A program made the translations under genes and the position numbers. Below the pieces are notes generated by a model that was given only the letters and a program-made list of their open reading frames with translations, made no database searches and was not told the origin of the DNA. Below, piece after piece: positions 36,191-48,726 of a DNA stretch of 64,000 nt. How positions within the stretch are numbered: position 1 is the stretch's first letter; every line of letters starts with the position of its first letter. Source of the stretch: Lithospermum erythrorhizon (lineage: Eukaryota; Streptophyta; Magnoliopsida; Boraginales; Boraginaceae); contig JADFUC010002331.1 in NCBI GenBank assembly GCA_019722365.1, forward strand, positions 310,001 through 374,000, read 5' to 3'.

Positions 36191-38490
36191 TGTTTTTGAT
36201 TTTCTTGTTTATGTGGTTAAAAAATGAATGAGCTTATAGTTATAGATAGATAGAAGTACAAAACTGACTAGTGTTATGAACTATTTTGGTTTTGGGTGGT
36301 AGGATATTGTAAATGAGTAAACTATACTTATATGGGACATTTCATCCCATGTCCTAACCAACAGTTTGTTTGCTTGTAAAAAGTAAAAATGGATAAGATA
36401 GAATTAAAACAAAATTGACTTATATATGGTTTTCAAATATTTGATTGGATGGAAAGAAATTACTGTCTCATAATACATTGTTATTTAGAATCCAATTAAA
36501 AAAAAACGAGCTATTTCCCTCTAGCTTATACAATGTTGAATCCTGATAAGATAAAATATAATGGTATAATTTTATTGATAACATGTTTGCTTCGCGATTT
36601 AACTCGAGCCTGCACTTACCTCATCAAAGAAAAATCACCATACTGTCGCTATAACAAACGCTAGTTGTCCACTCTAATTTGTAGAGTTGTTTATCGATCC
36701 TGGGAGTGACACCGATCACGCGACGCGGTTTCTATTAACCGAAGGCCAAGACCATCACTCTCGCTATCGTAACGAGGCGTTAACTAAAGGGTTTACCATC
36801 ACCCTCCTTAAGATTACGCCCTCGACAACACGGGTAGCAAAAACAAATAGAAGTAAAAACTAGGATGTATGTGTATGTCGAAAAGAAAACAATAAAAAAT
36901 ATGTTGCGTTTAGCGGGTGGTTATTATATTATGTTGTCAACCACCGCCGCCAAGAAAGTGGAAAATAAATTTTTAAAATCAATATCTTAAGTTTCTCCGA
37001 TACCATGATGGAATTATAAAGTGGAGAATTTATCAATCAATTACTAATATAAAAATATAATATTGTCTATTATTTATGTATTAATATTTAACTTAAAAAC
37101 TGTAGTAGAATTTCTCCAAGATACCTCATGGTTTTAATGCCCAATCAACTCTAATAAATTCACTCGTTATAGTAAACGATCAATCATTCTAGAATGGCAT
37201 GAACGAATAATATGACAATTTTCAAGAGGTAGCCGTTAAGGATAAATCATGAACCAAATTGAGGGGATCAAAAATTAAGTTTACTTAAATAAAATATTTT
37301 TCATTTTTGGGAGAGAGGATATATCAATAGTAGTTATAAACGGCTTACGCGCAGTCATGTGATTTTCCCCCCTTTTTCGGTTTCGGGATTTATGCGCGCA
37401 CGCACTGCAATAGATTTTTTTTCGGTTTTAGGGTTTTTTCCTTTCCAATTATCATTTTTTCAATTATCAACTACAGTAGACACTCGATAAATTAATACTC
37501 AATTATTTAATAAACTCTCTAAGATATTATTTTACTCATTCCATCATGGATGTGATGCTAAATTAAATAACTTGTGTTTTTTTCTGCTCATTTTTCATTA
37601 TTTCTAACCACGGGTCATACGAGATCATTCTTTCATATATCAAATACCAGTAGAACTGATAAATTAATACTCTTAGTTATCGAGTTAAAATTGTATGCCA
37701 TTATATTTACAAAATTAGTTCGACACTAACTATCAATAACACCATATCGCTTTCTCGTCATTTGACGAACACTTCTTACTAGTTATATTTATATCAAAAT
37801 AACTTATGATTATACAATGAGATTTAGTTTTTAAAATTAAAGAAGAATTGTGTTCCTCTTGATCTCTTTTAAATTACATATTTACATCACTAGTTAGCTG
37901 ATTTGGGCTGAAATATGAGACATCGGACTCTCGGAGACAAGAATTAATGGTGCAGTCCAATACACACATAAACGGACATGGTTTTGGACTCGGTCTGCAG
38001 TCCATCTAATAGACGAATTGATAAATTAGAAATAATTTGTTAATAATTCATATTTATCCTAAAATCAATTGCTTATGTTTTTATCGACCAAAAAAAAAAA
38101 TTAAAAGTAATCAGTGTTAACAAAGAATACTACTAACAACTAACTATTAACAATTATCTAATAGTATTGTCTCAAGTCAATGGAGATGATCATCATAATA
38201 AATAGTTTTCTATTTCAAACCGCACTTCAACGATCTACCAAATGAACCGGTGATTATTGTATTAATTCGTAAAATCAATTGTCTATATGACGAATGATCC
38301 AAAACCTTATAAATCTATATTTCATCAATTATGTTTTTAATATTATTTTTAATGAAGAAGTATTGAAGGATTTAATTTAGTATAATGATTAGACTTATAC
38401 TTAAAAATAGAGATTGATGATACAAAAATCGTCCATTAAATTTGTTTAAAAATCAAGAGAATCGAGCGATGAGATGACTACAAAGAAAAA
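36191..38490. other. Intergenic region between the HIPP and HVA22 genes
   Basis: No gene is seen. Most of it is AT-rich. At 36,590-36,850 there is a distinctly GC-richer block (CGATCACGCGACGCGG, TCGCTATCGTAACGAGGC, TTACGCCCTCGACAAC) without a long open frame, which I take to be a transposon remnant. Sequence near 36,930-36,955 (CAACCACCGCCGCC) belongs to the same odd stretch. Confidence 0.5.
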
Positions 38491-38550
38491 GTGAATAACC
38501 TTAATTGCCACGTCAAAGGCAGAATCAGATACACATGGACTCTCCAGATC

Positions 38551-38586
38551 TCGCCACGTGTCTCACTCCCACCATTTTATATAATC
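38551..38586 (+). promoter_or_regulatory. ABRE/G-box and TATA box of the HVA22-like gene
   Basis: GCCACGTGTC (38553-38562) combines a G-box (CACGTG) with the ABA-response core ACGTGTC. A TATA element (TTTATATAAT) follows about 15 bp downstream at 38,577-38,586, ~105 bp before the ATG. A second ACGT core (GCCACGTCAA) lies at about 38,508. HVA22 genes are classically ABA- and stress-inducible, so this layout fits. Confidence 0.65.
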
Positions 38587-38687
38587 TTAGTTTATCACTT
38601 TCTCCAAACCGTTTTTCCATTTGCAATTTTCTTAATCCACAATTCCTTTTCATTTTCCCCCCTTTTTTTCAGTAATAATCAGAAAAC

Positions 38688-39624
38688 ATGAATCGTTTTT
38701 GGACTATGATCACCAATCTTCATGCAGTTGCAGGGTAATTTTTCAAGAAAAAATAAATAAATTTTGTAGTTTTTATTAAGATCATGTAGTTCATTTTGTA
38801 ACCAACTTAATTTTACTTGTTTAAATATTGATGCAGGCCTGTTGTGATGTTGCTCTACCCTTTGTAAGTTACAAACTGAATTTGGTAATAATTAATTATA
38901 GTCTTCTTAATGTGACTAATAATAATTTGTGGGGGGTGATATATTTTGTGTTGGTTTAGATATGCATCAGTTTTAGCCATAGAGAGCACATCAAAAGTGG
39001 ATGATGAACAATGGCTTGCTTATTGGATTTTGTATTCATTTATCACTCTACTAGAGATGGTCATTCAACCTATCTTGGAATTGTGAGTAAATTGAAATCT
39101 TGATTCACTTTTATTTGCTTATAGTAACCAAAGATATTATTGACAAATGTGATCGTTCAAATACAAGTAATTTTAGACACAATATAATAATTGCCCCTCA
39201 ATAATGATAAAAATACGTCAAAAAAATTAATGATTTTGCCCCTCAATTTCGGTTCAAATTCCGCCACTTTACCACTTTACTAGCGAGTATTATATTATTC
39301 ATTACTGATCTGAGATCTTTACCAATTACATCAATTAATAAAGTCCTCAAAATACTAATGGTTCAAACAAAAAAGACCTTACCTTAAGTGTAAATGAGTT
39401 CCGAAAGTTTAATTCCAAGATGGATTGTTATTATTCCATTGTATTTGTTTAGGATACCAATTTGGAAAACATTAAAGCTAGCATTCATGGCATGGCTGGT
39501 TTTACCACAATTTCAAGGAGCTGCATTCCTATATGAGAAATTTGTGCGGGAGAAAGTGCTAAAGAAATATTGTTGTGGTGGATTAGGTTTTGCATCTACT
39601 GATGGAAAATCAAAAGCTAATTAA
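38688..39624 (+). CDS. HVA22-like protein (TB2/DP1/HVA22 family), e/d type
   Basis: Four exons, 38688-38734, 38837-38863, 38960-39082 and 39453-39624, give 122 residues in one frame. The product starts MNRFWTMITNLHAVAGPVVM and carries the family signature: LLYPLYASVLAIES, KVDDEQWLAYWILYSFITLLE, the second hydrophobic pair IPIWKTLKLAFMAWLVLPQF and QGAAFLYEKFVRE. Members are hairpin membrane proteins of the ER (REEP5/Yop1 relatives) that shape tubules; barley HVA22 is ABA-induced and restrains vesicle traffic in aleurone. The order of domains and the short N-terminus match HVA22e/d. The C-terminus (KKYCCGGLGFASTDGKSKAN) is short and Gly/Cys-containing, unlike the longer His-rich tails I know for this subgroup. 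Start choice is secure because the upstream frame is closed. Confidence 0.92.
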
Positions 39625-41360
39625 ATATTGGATTCTATATAGTTGTCTTTCAATGTACAATGTTTTTAATTACTTGTGTTGTTCTATACTATATGTTGCT
39701 GTTGTAGACATAGATTGCAATATATTTGATGACTCTGTGTATGTATGAAGAAATGAGTCATCTATAATAGCTTCATTTGATAACTTTGTGTTTTCATATG
39801 CTGGAATGTAAATGAACCACCTTCATTTGATAACTTTATCATTATATGTTTGTAACTTTGTATAGTGAAGTTTCTATGTTTCAGAATTTGTTATGTATGT
39901 GAACATAATTTGGGACACAAATCACACTCTTTCACCCTTGAATTTATATTCTCCTTATTTATCATAAATGAGAACATAATTTGGACACAGTCATTTATTA
40001 TTACATTACTGAATCGATTTTGAACTAGATGTTGTGATTTATGAATCATCTAAAGGAAATAGAATTAAAGGGGTTGGTTTAGTGGAGTTAGAAATGATCA
40101 AGAGTCATAATAATTTAAAGGTCAGAGGTTTAATGTCATGTTCTTGAATTTGGGATACTACTTTTTTATCCTAATTTTGTTTTTGATAAAAAAATGTAAA
40201 GGAAATAGGGAACATGGTTTTAATTATTATTTCAAGCACGAGCATTTGACATCACTCATGCTTTTAAAAAAGTCGGCTAGATCACCCATGTTTCGTAATC
40301 GATTACATTTGATCATTAATGTTTAAAAAGTCGCTCATTTTTCTATTTCTGTTCAACTCCGTTATTTTGTGAGATCTGTTAGTTTTACTTAAAAATATTA
40401 AGGGTAATTTCTGCCCATATATCGAATCCATACTAAAATTAAATTTGGTGATAATTTTGAAATACAAAAAGTAATGGGTATTTTGAATTAAAACCCCACC
40501 TCTTCTTCTATAACCTCCTACCCCTACCTAATGTGGGTGTGTACTCTGGCTCTGCTGTACCCAAACTGTAACCAAACCTATTTCGTCGGTTCTTTCAGTG
40601 CCGAACCTAAATCGACATTCTGCCTCCGACGGCCTGCCCGGACGGCTTACCTGCCCTGCCTCTGCTTCGCTTAAGTTTCGATTTTGAGACAATTTTGAGT
40701 CTATCGCCTTGAACTAAAAAATTGCTCATAAAGACTGGGACTAATCCATGAAATTTAATAAACTCTTTAAGATTACTTATACAATCTACATACACATTCA
40801 ATATATAATAATATTTTTATATATATATATTTATATTCATATATTATTAGTTTTAGAAAGATATATATCTAGTCAATTATACTCAATAATGACAAAGCTT
40901 AAATCTAAATTTACTTTTCTAAATGTGCACATGCAAATACTACAAGATCTTGAAAGGGATAATAAATGAAAATCGGTAAAACTACATAAAATTTATAAAT
41001 TGGTTCGATTCGTTCGGTTTGGTTTTTTCAAAGGTCAACCTAAATTAGTTCGGTTCTCGACGAACCTAACCTGCCTGCTCCATCGTTCCAAAAGTTCGGG
41101 TTATTTTCGCTCGCTCTGGCCGGTTCGGGCCGGTTTCGATTCTCTCTCGCATTACTACTCCCTACCCCTTAACCCAAATTTCTTATTCTCACAGTAAGAT
41201 CATTGTCCATCGACCTTATTAACTCGGACAAATAAATGAGGCAACATGCAATAAAATACCTCTCAACCTTCAAAAACCACAAGCTCAAAATGATTTGGAC
41301 AAAGATTTATGGAACAAGCAATTTGTAGAAGAAGATACAAATATGTTGAGTTAATGAGAC
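39625..41360. other. Intergenic region downstream of HVA22
   Basis: The 3' UTR of the HVA22-like gene runs for perhaps 250 bp, then AT-rich DNA. Between about 40,560 and 41,170 there are GGTTCGG/CCGAACC-type runs (GTTCGATTCGTTCGGTTTGG, CGGTTCGGGCCGG) typical of the ends of small plant hAT or similar elements, in both orientations. No gene or clean element border is visible. Confidence 0.45.
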
Positions 41361-42305
41361 TGTTGGAAATCAATAGTTATTAGTTTCATTTATTATGCCC
41401 ATTGCGACAATTGTTGTAATAATTCGCCATTAGTTTAGTGAAGTGTGATTACATAAACGAACATTCAATAATAAACGTAATTGTAATTACTAGCCGTTTT
41501 CGTGGATAATAATACCGGATTATGCCTGCATCGCTAGATCCCATGGCATAATCGTTATAATAATAATAATGGTCAATTATATTATTGTATCTAATCGCTA
41601 TTATCTAAGCTTCAAGGTCACACACATACAAGGACGCTGAAGTTATATTTCATGTATGAAATTAAATAAGATTCAAGTAAATCGAGAAAGGATTGTAATC
41701 GCCGAATATTCTCAATCAGAATTTTACATTGATACTCGTGAAAAATACAAATTGATGAACCAAATTAATTAACCGCTTAATTTAATTTAATAATTAGTCG
41801 AGTCATAGTAACTTGCTGAAGTTTACATACATTAACAACTTGTTAATGTTTAATTTATTTAATCTGCCCAATTGAATTAAACGAGTCGGCTCACAAACTA
41901 TTCGGGGCTTGGGATTTTAGGGTCAATCTCTATATAAGCAAAGCTTATTGTGTTTTCTACACAAGAGAAAAAAAACCTAGCCTCCTTTCCCTTTTTCTCC
42001 ATGGTGGTTGCACCAAGAAGTATAATCAAAATTTCTTCTCGATTTTTCATCCACTATCGTTTAGCAAACACAAGTTGCAAGATTCAACATCTCCTCAAAA
42101 GGGACCAACTAGGCACACAATCGGAGTGCTCAGAATTGAAATTCATAAGAGGAGAAGTTGTGAAAGAATTATTGATAGGCTTCAGCTGGAATCTGTGTAA
42201 GTTTTTCCATTTTGTTTAGTTCATAGTTCAAACACCTAATAGATATTGTATAAATATATATTTTGATTAAAGTTTTGAATCAAGTTATATATACATTTTC
42301 CAACA
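41361..42305. mobile_element. Solo LTR of a Ty1/copia-related retrotransposon
   Basis: The 945 bp element starts TGTTGGAAATC and ends TTTTCCAACA, a 9-base perfect terminal inverted repeat (TGTTGGAAA/TTTCCAACA). The flanking pentamers are GAGAC (41356-41360) and GAGGC (42306-42310), a target-site duplication with one mismatch. The body shares landmarks with the LTRs of the copia element at 44-54 kb (TCCATTTATTATGCC-like start, AGCTTCAAGGTCACACACAT, GAAGTTATATTTCATGTA), so it is a diverged relative. No primer-binding site or coding sequence follows, so it is a solo LTR produced by LTR-LTR recombination. Confidence 0.85.
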
Positions 42306-44372
42306 GAGGCTGCACAAATTTAAGGGCCACCATTCCACCGAGATTTCTTTTTACCATTAAAGAAGAAATTAATGAAGATTTGGAATTTGAAGAAACTTCA
42401 CAGTTCACACTTCCCCTTCATATAATCATCATAATTTTTTTCTATGTTTGAGTTAACAAGTGGCCTTATTGTAGTGCAAAGTTAAATAAAATAAGGTCTT
42501 CACCCAATTGTGGTCAATAAGAACAGAGAAAAAGAAAATGGGTTATCCAACATTCCCAATTTCATATTTTTGTTGAATTGTTATACGGTGAAAATGGGGT
42601 CTATGTTTTGGAGCTATGGAAGTTTGACGGAAGATGGACATGATGGTGGTAAAGTTATTTGGGGGGACGGTGGTGGTTTTGTTGTGGGATGTCGATTGTT
42701 TTACTATTAGGTGCTAAGTGGGCAGTTATGCTGGGTAAATATAGTGTATATGGGTTAAATGAAGCAAGAAATTAAGGAGGCTTAGCTTTTATTTAAAAAT
42801 TTTATTGCTTATATCAAAATTGGCCTCAAATCTAATTTTAGGTACGGTTCAATGTATAGACAAAATTACCCTCAATATTTGACTTTAAACACCAGCTGAT
42901 CGAATGTGCATTTGGCCTAAAACGTAGCGATCTAACTAGCCTTTTTTTGAAACGCAGTTGACGCCCAATACCATTAACCCTTATTATTTTTATTACGATA
43001 ATAGCATACATATATACAATCTACACTTCATATATTTTGTCTTCTACTCGAATTGCCCACACCAAATCACGGCCTTAGACCGGATTATTATCTGGCCCAT
43101 TGGCTCATTCACAGCGGAACCCTTATCGAATTCCGATGTTGTGGCAATGTGGCCTACGCTATGCTATGAACAAATGAACGTTTGTCCGATGCAATTTTCT
43201 CAATGTAATACTACTGCTTTTTTTATTTATCCTTTTAAACCTAAATTTCGATTTTAAAATATTTATCATCTCAAGATGTAAAATCAGATTCCTATATTTC
43301 CAATATACATTTTCGATTTTGCTTCTCACGAAATTATCAACCAATCAACGATATGGGCTTAAACGACGATATCAGACATCAGATTTTCGACTATTTTTAG
43401 TTTTTTAATCTATGAAAATTATTAAAACAACAGATAAAAAAAATAAAAAGGAGTTACTAATAAGTCCGCTTAAACGATGTCCACACCATTTTTCCATGTA
43501 TCGAACTCGGATAGCCCGAAGAAACTTAATACTAGAACGTGGGTCGAATGCAAACCCCCGTCGAACATGTTTTGTTCGAGGGAAAAAAAGATGTTTTGTT
43601 TGAGGGATTTTGTTGCTGACATAAATTGACCTAATCACTTTCTTTTATAGCTCATCACCTGAACTGTTATACACACACCAAAAACAAGAAACGAAAGTTA
43701 TGATGAAATTATTATTTTGCTCTCTACAATTCTTTCTATTGCTTGTGAGTAAAAAACAAAGTCAATTTTCCTCGTTGCTGCGAAACAACCGATTTTTTCT
43801 ATCATTAGACAAAAAAATGTCGAATTCGCCAGATTAAACAAACACAAGTTCACCTCCGCTTATTAAACAAACATTTGATTTATTAGTCATTAATTGAATA
43901 ACACTTAATTTACAAATCGCTATTTCACAAACATAAACGCAATAAGTAGCTTTTGTCGCTAATCAAGCTTATCAACTAAAAATGATCATGAATCATGTTG
44001 AATAATGTTATCATATTTAAACACCAATGAAAAACAATCGTTGAATCATAATTTGAATAACGCATCATATTTAAACACCAATTAACATATTTCAGAAATA
44101 TTATATCAAATTTCAAATACACAACATTAATTATTCAAATTATTAACATTAATTATCAACATCTCGACTAATTATCAAAATTCGAAATTATTAACATTCA
44201 AAATTATTAACAATAAATAAGTATCAACATTCGAAATTATAAAAAATCGAATGAAAATTAAAAAATTATTAACATTCGAATTATAATTAATATTACACAA
44301 TTCATAATTGACGGGCAGAAGGCAATATAAGAAAGAATTGAAATGACATGCTAAGAAAGAAATAGATACCGT
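42306..44372. other. Intergenic DNA between the solo LTR and the composite copia element
   Basis: No gene is supported. Short open frames at 42,510-42,710, 42,958-43,257 and 43,405-43,638 show no family features. From about 43,800 the DNA carries CGCTTATTAAACAAACA-type motifs, and from 44,090 to 44,290 degenerate repeats of AAAATTATTAACATTCGAAA. These resemble the AT-rich blocks on the far side of LTR copies A and C. Confidence 0.5.
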
Positions 44373-45367
44373 TGTGTTTCGGAAATCAATGAATTGGTTC
44401 CATTTATTATGCCTGCTATGGCTAATTACAGATTAATTCATTTACTCGCTTGGGTTAATGTGATTATCATAACTTAGTGTTCAACTTAGTAATTGTATAT
44501 TAGTGTGGGTTCTCATGATAATTTGGGCTACATGAAATATCGCTGTGATCTTACTCATTAATCGTTATAATAATAGTATCAACAATTATTATTATTATAC
44601 AACTTACTATTATCCAGCTCAGCGTCACACACATACGTTTATCGCTGGGAAGTTATATTTCATGTATTTAAATTAAAGAGAACTATATAATCGAGAAACG
44701 TGATTAATTACAAGCGGTTCTACATTTTATGTGTAATATCGATTGAACAAATGTAATCACTCAAATAAGTATTTAATTGGTTCTAGTAATTTTAGTATTT
44801 ATCGATAACTTGAAAGATTATTGATATTGACTCATTACTATTTAATTAGCTTAATTAAATAGCTCAATTCATTGAAGAACTCATTAGTGTCTTAACGAAC
44901 TAATGTAGTTAACGAGTCAAGCTAATATTTAACGGAAGTTGTTTATCTGGCTTGCTTTTAACCTACCCTATAAAGTTGAAATCCTTGCGCTTTTTTCATC
45001 ATAAAGCTTTTTGTAAAACTTTTCACCAAAAAAACCCAGTAGCCTGGGCCGAAATTCCTCCCAAGAATTTTGGGTTTTTTTCCTGTTTTGTTCATCCTCA
45101 TGACAAGATAGACAGTTCTTGATCCAACCCTCCCTACATGACTAACCAGTATATCATACGATCGATATTACAACAAAGAGCCGAGGGAGTCAACACGTTG
45201 TGAATTAAATATGGTGGATTTTGGTGGAATTCCATTCACAGACCGTAAGTTCTCTCTGCTCATAATTTAATTATATGTTTTTATATAAATAACGTAGTAT
45301 GCACTTTAAAGATCCCCTGAACTATGGATTTGTATTTACACTCATATATCCATAGTAATTTTCTTCG
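44373..45367 (+). mobile_element. LTR copy A of the composite copia element
   Basis: The copy begins TGTGTTTCGGAAATCAATGA and ends GTAATTTTCTTCG, about 995 bp. It aligns along its length with LTR copy C (53385-54372): TTCTCATGATAATTT, ATTAATCGTTATAATAATAG, TACAACTTACTATTATC, GATTATTGATATTGA, CATCATAAAGCTTTTTGTAAA and ATATCATACGATCGATATTA occur in the same order in both. A TATA-like CCTATAAAG at about 44,968 would suit the LTR promoter. It is followed not by the coding interior but by an AT-rich block. Confidence 0.8.
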
Positions 45368-46463
45368 CTTGGTATATAAACATGAAGAGAATCTCGCTTG
45401 TCGGGTAACAAACATGTGGCTAATTCGCTTGTTTTAAAGCAATCATTTGGAAAAATCGATCGATGTAATCTAAAATTTACTAATATCTCATCGCTTTCTA
45501 AAATTTACCATATTTTATATTTTACCATTTTGACCATATTTTATATTTCGCACGTTACTATTTTTACCATATTTTATATCTCATAATCTAAAATTAACCA
45601 TATTTTTATAATATTAACATATTTTATCATAACCTAAAATTTTATCATATTTCATAATTTTATCATAATCTCATATTTCATTGTTTAATCATAATTTCAT
45701 AATATTTCATAATTTTATTGTTTATAACCTAAAATTTCATAATAATTTCATAATTTTATAATTTCATATTTCATAATCTAAAATTTCATAATTTCATATT
45801 TTCATAATAATTTCATAATTTCATAATATTTCATAATTTTATAATTTCATAATTTCATAATAATGCTAATTTCATAATATTTCATAATTTTATTGTTTAA
45901 TCATACTTTAATCATAATCTCTATATTTTATTGTTTAATCATATTTTATAATTGTTCGATATGTCATTATTTTACGATTTCTCATAATCTAAAATTAACT
46001 ATTTTTATGTTAATATTAACATATTTTATCATAACCTAAAATTTTATCATATTTCATAATTTCATCATAATTTTATCATAATCTCATATTTCATTGTTTA
46101 ATCATAATTTCAGCATATTTCATAATTTTATCATAATTTGACCATATCTATTATATTTCATAAATTCACAATGTCAATACTTCCTAATATATAATTCATA
46201 AATCGGATACTATTAAATACACAATTAATTACATTTTCTCAATTTAATACACAATTCAATTCTCATTACACTTTAATAAATGCGCTATTAAATAGAATCA
46301 TCGCTATCGCATAACAAGCCATAATAATTCTGATGTCATATAACGAACAAATGCCGACGCTTGCTTAAGCACCGACACGCTATTTAGGTTGTTTGTTTGG
46401 ACATGTTTAAGCCCATCAATTCGCTAGTATTATCATTTTATGTAATTAATTATTCAATACTAA
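45368..46463. repeat. AT-rich block F following LTR copy A
   Basis: The block starts with TGGTATATAAACATGAAGAG, then a CGCTTGTCGGGTAACAAACA module, then about 800 bp of degenerate TTTCATAATTT / ATATTTTATCATAA repeats, and ends near AATTAATTATTCAATA. The same sequence order follows LTR copy C (54373-55460). The first bases (TGGTAT...CATGA.GAG) resemble a disrupted copia primer-binding site. Confidence 0.75.
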
Positions 46464-46505
46464 TGCTAGAATTTGAAGCGTGGATTTTTAGCGAATTTAC
46501 TCCGG

Positions 46506-46649
46506 CCGCATCAGAAGTTCTCTATTCATAATTTAATTATATGTTTTTATATAAATAATGTAGTATGCACTTTAAAGATCCCCTAACCATGGATTTCAGA
46601 TTATACTCATATATTCATAGTAATTTTCTTCAGTGGCATCATGAGCCAA
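46506..46649 (+). mobile_element. Truncated LTR copy B and primer-binding site
   Basis: Positions 46506-46632 repeat the last ~125 bp of LTR copy A (TTTAATTATATGTTTTTATA, AAAGATCCCCTAA, ATATTCATAGTAATTTTCTT). They are followed directly by TGGCATCATGAGCCA (46634-46648), close to the TGGTATCA.GAGCC primer-binding site common in plant copia elements (initiator tRNA-Met 3' end). This marks the true junction with the coding interior. The short stretch 46464-46505 joining block F to copy B is unique here. Confidence 0.75.
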
Positions 46650-48726
46650 ATTAAAGTTGCTTTTACATTATTTATTTTATGCTTGCTTGTTTTATCAATT
46701 TTTATTTAAGATTAATTTTGTTCATATTTAATTGATAAATATGATGAGAATAAATCACCATGTTCTTGATTATTAATTTACACATGTGTTACAAGTTTAT
46801 GATGATGCATGGCCTGTTATTTTTGTTAACATGGATTTTGTTTCATAAATTAAAAGGACGATTTAATTGGTTTTGTTTCAAAACAGTTTTGTAAAACGTG
46901 TTTGGGGCGTGTAAAATTTTTGTAAAATTACAAACTAATTTTTCTGAACCCAGATATAATGCAGAAGACCCCATTAAATTTTATAATTTTGATTTTTTCT
47001 AAGTGCCTCAAAAACAATTTTTGAGATTTCCGGACTGTTTAATTAATAATTAAATATGAAAAATTTATTTTAATGAATGACCAGTGGATGGTTCAGAAAA
47101 TTATGGAGTTTAACGCTAATTTCATAAATTTTGAAAATTTTTAAAGCCTCCAAAACGATTTACAAAACGAATTCACTAAATCTGAAAACCGAAAGTTAAA
47201 TATGGTATTATTACCATAAATCGCCGATCGACCTCTCCGCGAATTCTACGGGGCGCCCGTGTCGGATCGGGTGATTTTGTACCAAATGACGGGCTCTGAT
47301 CTAATTTAATTAAAGTGAAGTGGCGGCGCGAGCGAGAAATGCTATAAAGTGTGTCGTCCGAAATTTCATTATGACAGGCGCTCTAATTTCAAAAACCCTA
47401 ATTCCGAATTTATTCTTATTTCGTTTCCTCAAAATTACGGGACTAGTTATATTTCGGTTTTATTGATTATTTGTCATTTAATCAACTAATTAATTGTAAT
47501 TAATTATGTGACGACAATTAATTATTTCCTTTATTATATCTTTTTAAATTAATTTAAGCTTATATAACAATTACGGTAACAATTTCACTACTTAATGTAT
47601 TTTAGAAAATATTTGTGATGAATATTTTTCTATAATATGTATACGTGTTAATAATTACTGGTAATAATTATTAATCGGCTACGTGTATGATAATTGAGTT
47701 TATATTAATTCACTCTTAATATGTGTAATGCCATGGATTAATTAATTTGATAATTACAAACATGCATTTTCCAATGCCATTTAAAATATTTATTAAGTTC
47801 ATTTATGTGATTTAATAAAGTGCCTATATTTTGTAATGGTGATTGGAATGGAGGTATATAGATATGGCCCATTTATTTATTTTTCGGTCTGCGAACCGTA
47901 ATGTTGTAAATGACCTTCTGAGTCATATTTCTTGTATTTATTTATTTACTGTTTTACCCACAAGCTTGCAAGCTGTCTAAGATGGGTTAGTATATAAATA
48001 TTGTAACAAGTGAAGATATTGAAGATCATTTCACGGTGGTGGTACTTGGTGGACTCAGATGGATCCAGAAGTACAAGATACAAGAATTAGGACTTATGTT
48101 AGTATTTGATAAATACTTGTAATAGGTTTTAGGGGCCATATCGTATATCTCTTGAATGTGCATTACTTGTTTTATTTTTCATGTTGCATGTATTGCTTGA
48201 TTATGTGCTAGTATGCATGAGTAAATGAAAACAAAGTAATAATAATCTCACCAATTAAAATTTAAGCAAAGTATCAACCCAATTTTAAAAGTTGTGCAAT
48301 CAACTGTATCTAATTGGGCACACTGCATGGCGGGTGTCATACGTTGCATTTGATATGACAATGGATCATGTTGAAGTGATTTAATTAACGTTGTGGGCTT
48401 TCAGATGATCAATCCAAGTAACACTTTGGTTTAATTGGTATGCTTAACCGGTTTTCGGAGATACAAATGTTGGGTAGCATCCTGTAAGAGATGCTAGTGA
48501 CACAAGAGTTATGTAGTTTTACATAATTGGTTGACAACCTACTATTATAACTGGATTCAAAATGTAGCAGTGTTGCCGTTTGAATTTAAGTGTAATAGGT
48601 CTTGATACTAATATATTTCGTGAGATTTGAAGTATTAGTATTTACTTTACAATTTATTTGTAAGTGTTTTTAGCATGATAGTTTACTGAGTCTGTTATTT
48701 TATTTACTTATTCTTGTAGAATTAAT
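46650..48726 (+). other. Long untranslated leader of the copia interior
   Basis: About 2.1 kb separate the primer-binding site from the gag start. It has no open frame of note. A GC-richer patch (47,220-47,400: CGGGGCGCCCGTGTCGG, GTGGCGGCGCGAGCGAG) sits within AT-rich DNA. Such long leaders occur in some plant copia lineages. Confidence 0.55.

Noticed and set aside
36590..36850. Possible ribosomal or structural RNA because of the higher GC content
   Set aside because: I could not match any rRNA, tRNA or snRNA landmark; left as an unexplained block.
41950..42219. 89-codon frame (MFSTQEKKNL...) within the solo LTR
   Set aside because: Lies wholly inside the LTR and has no recognised domain; likely chance or LTR leader.
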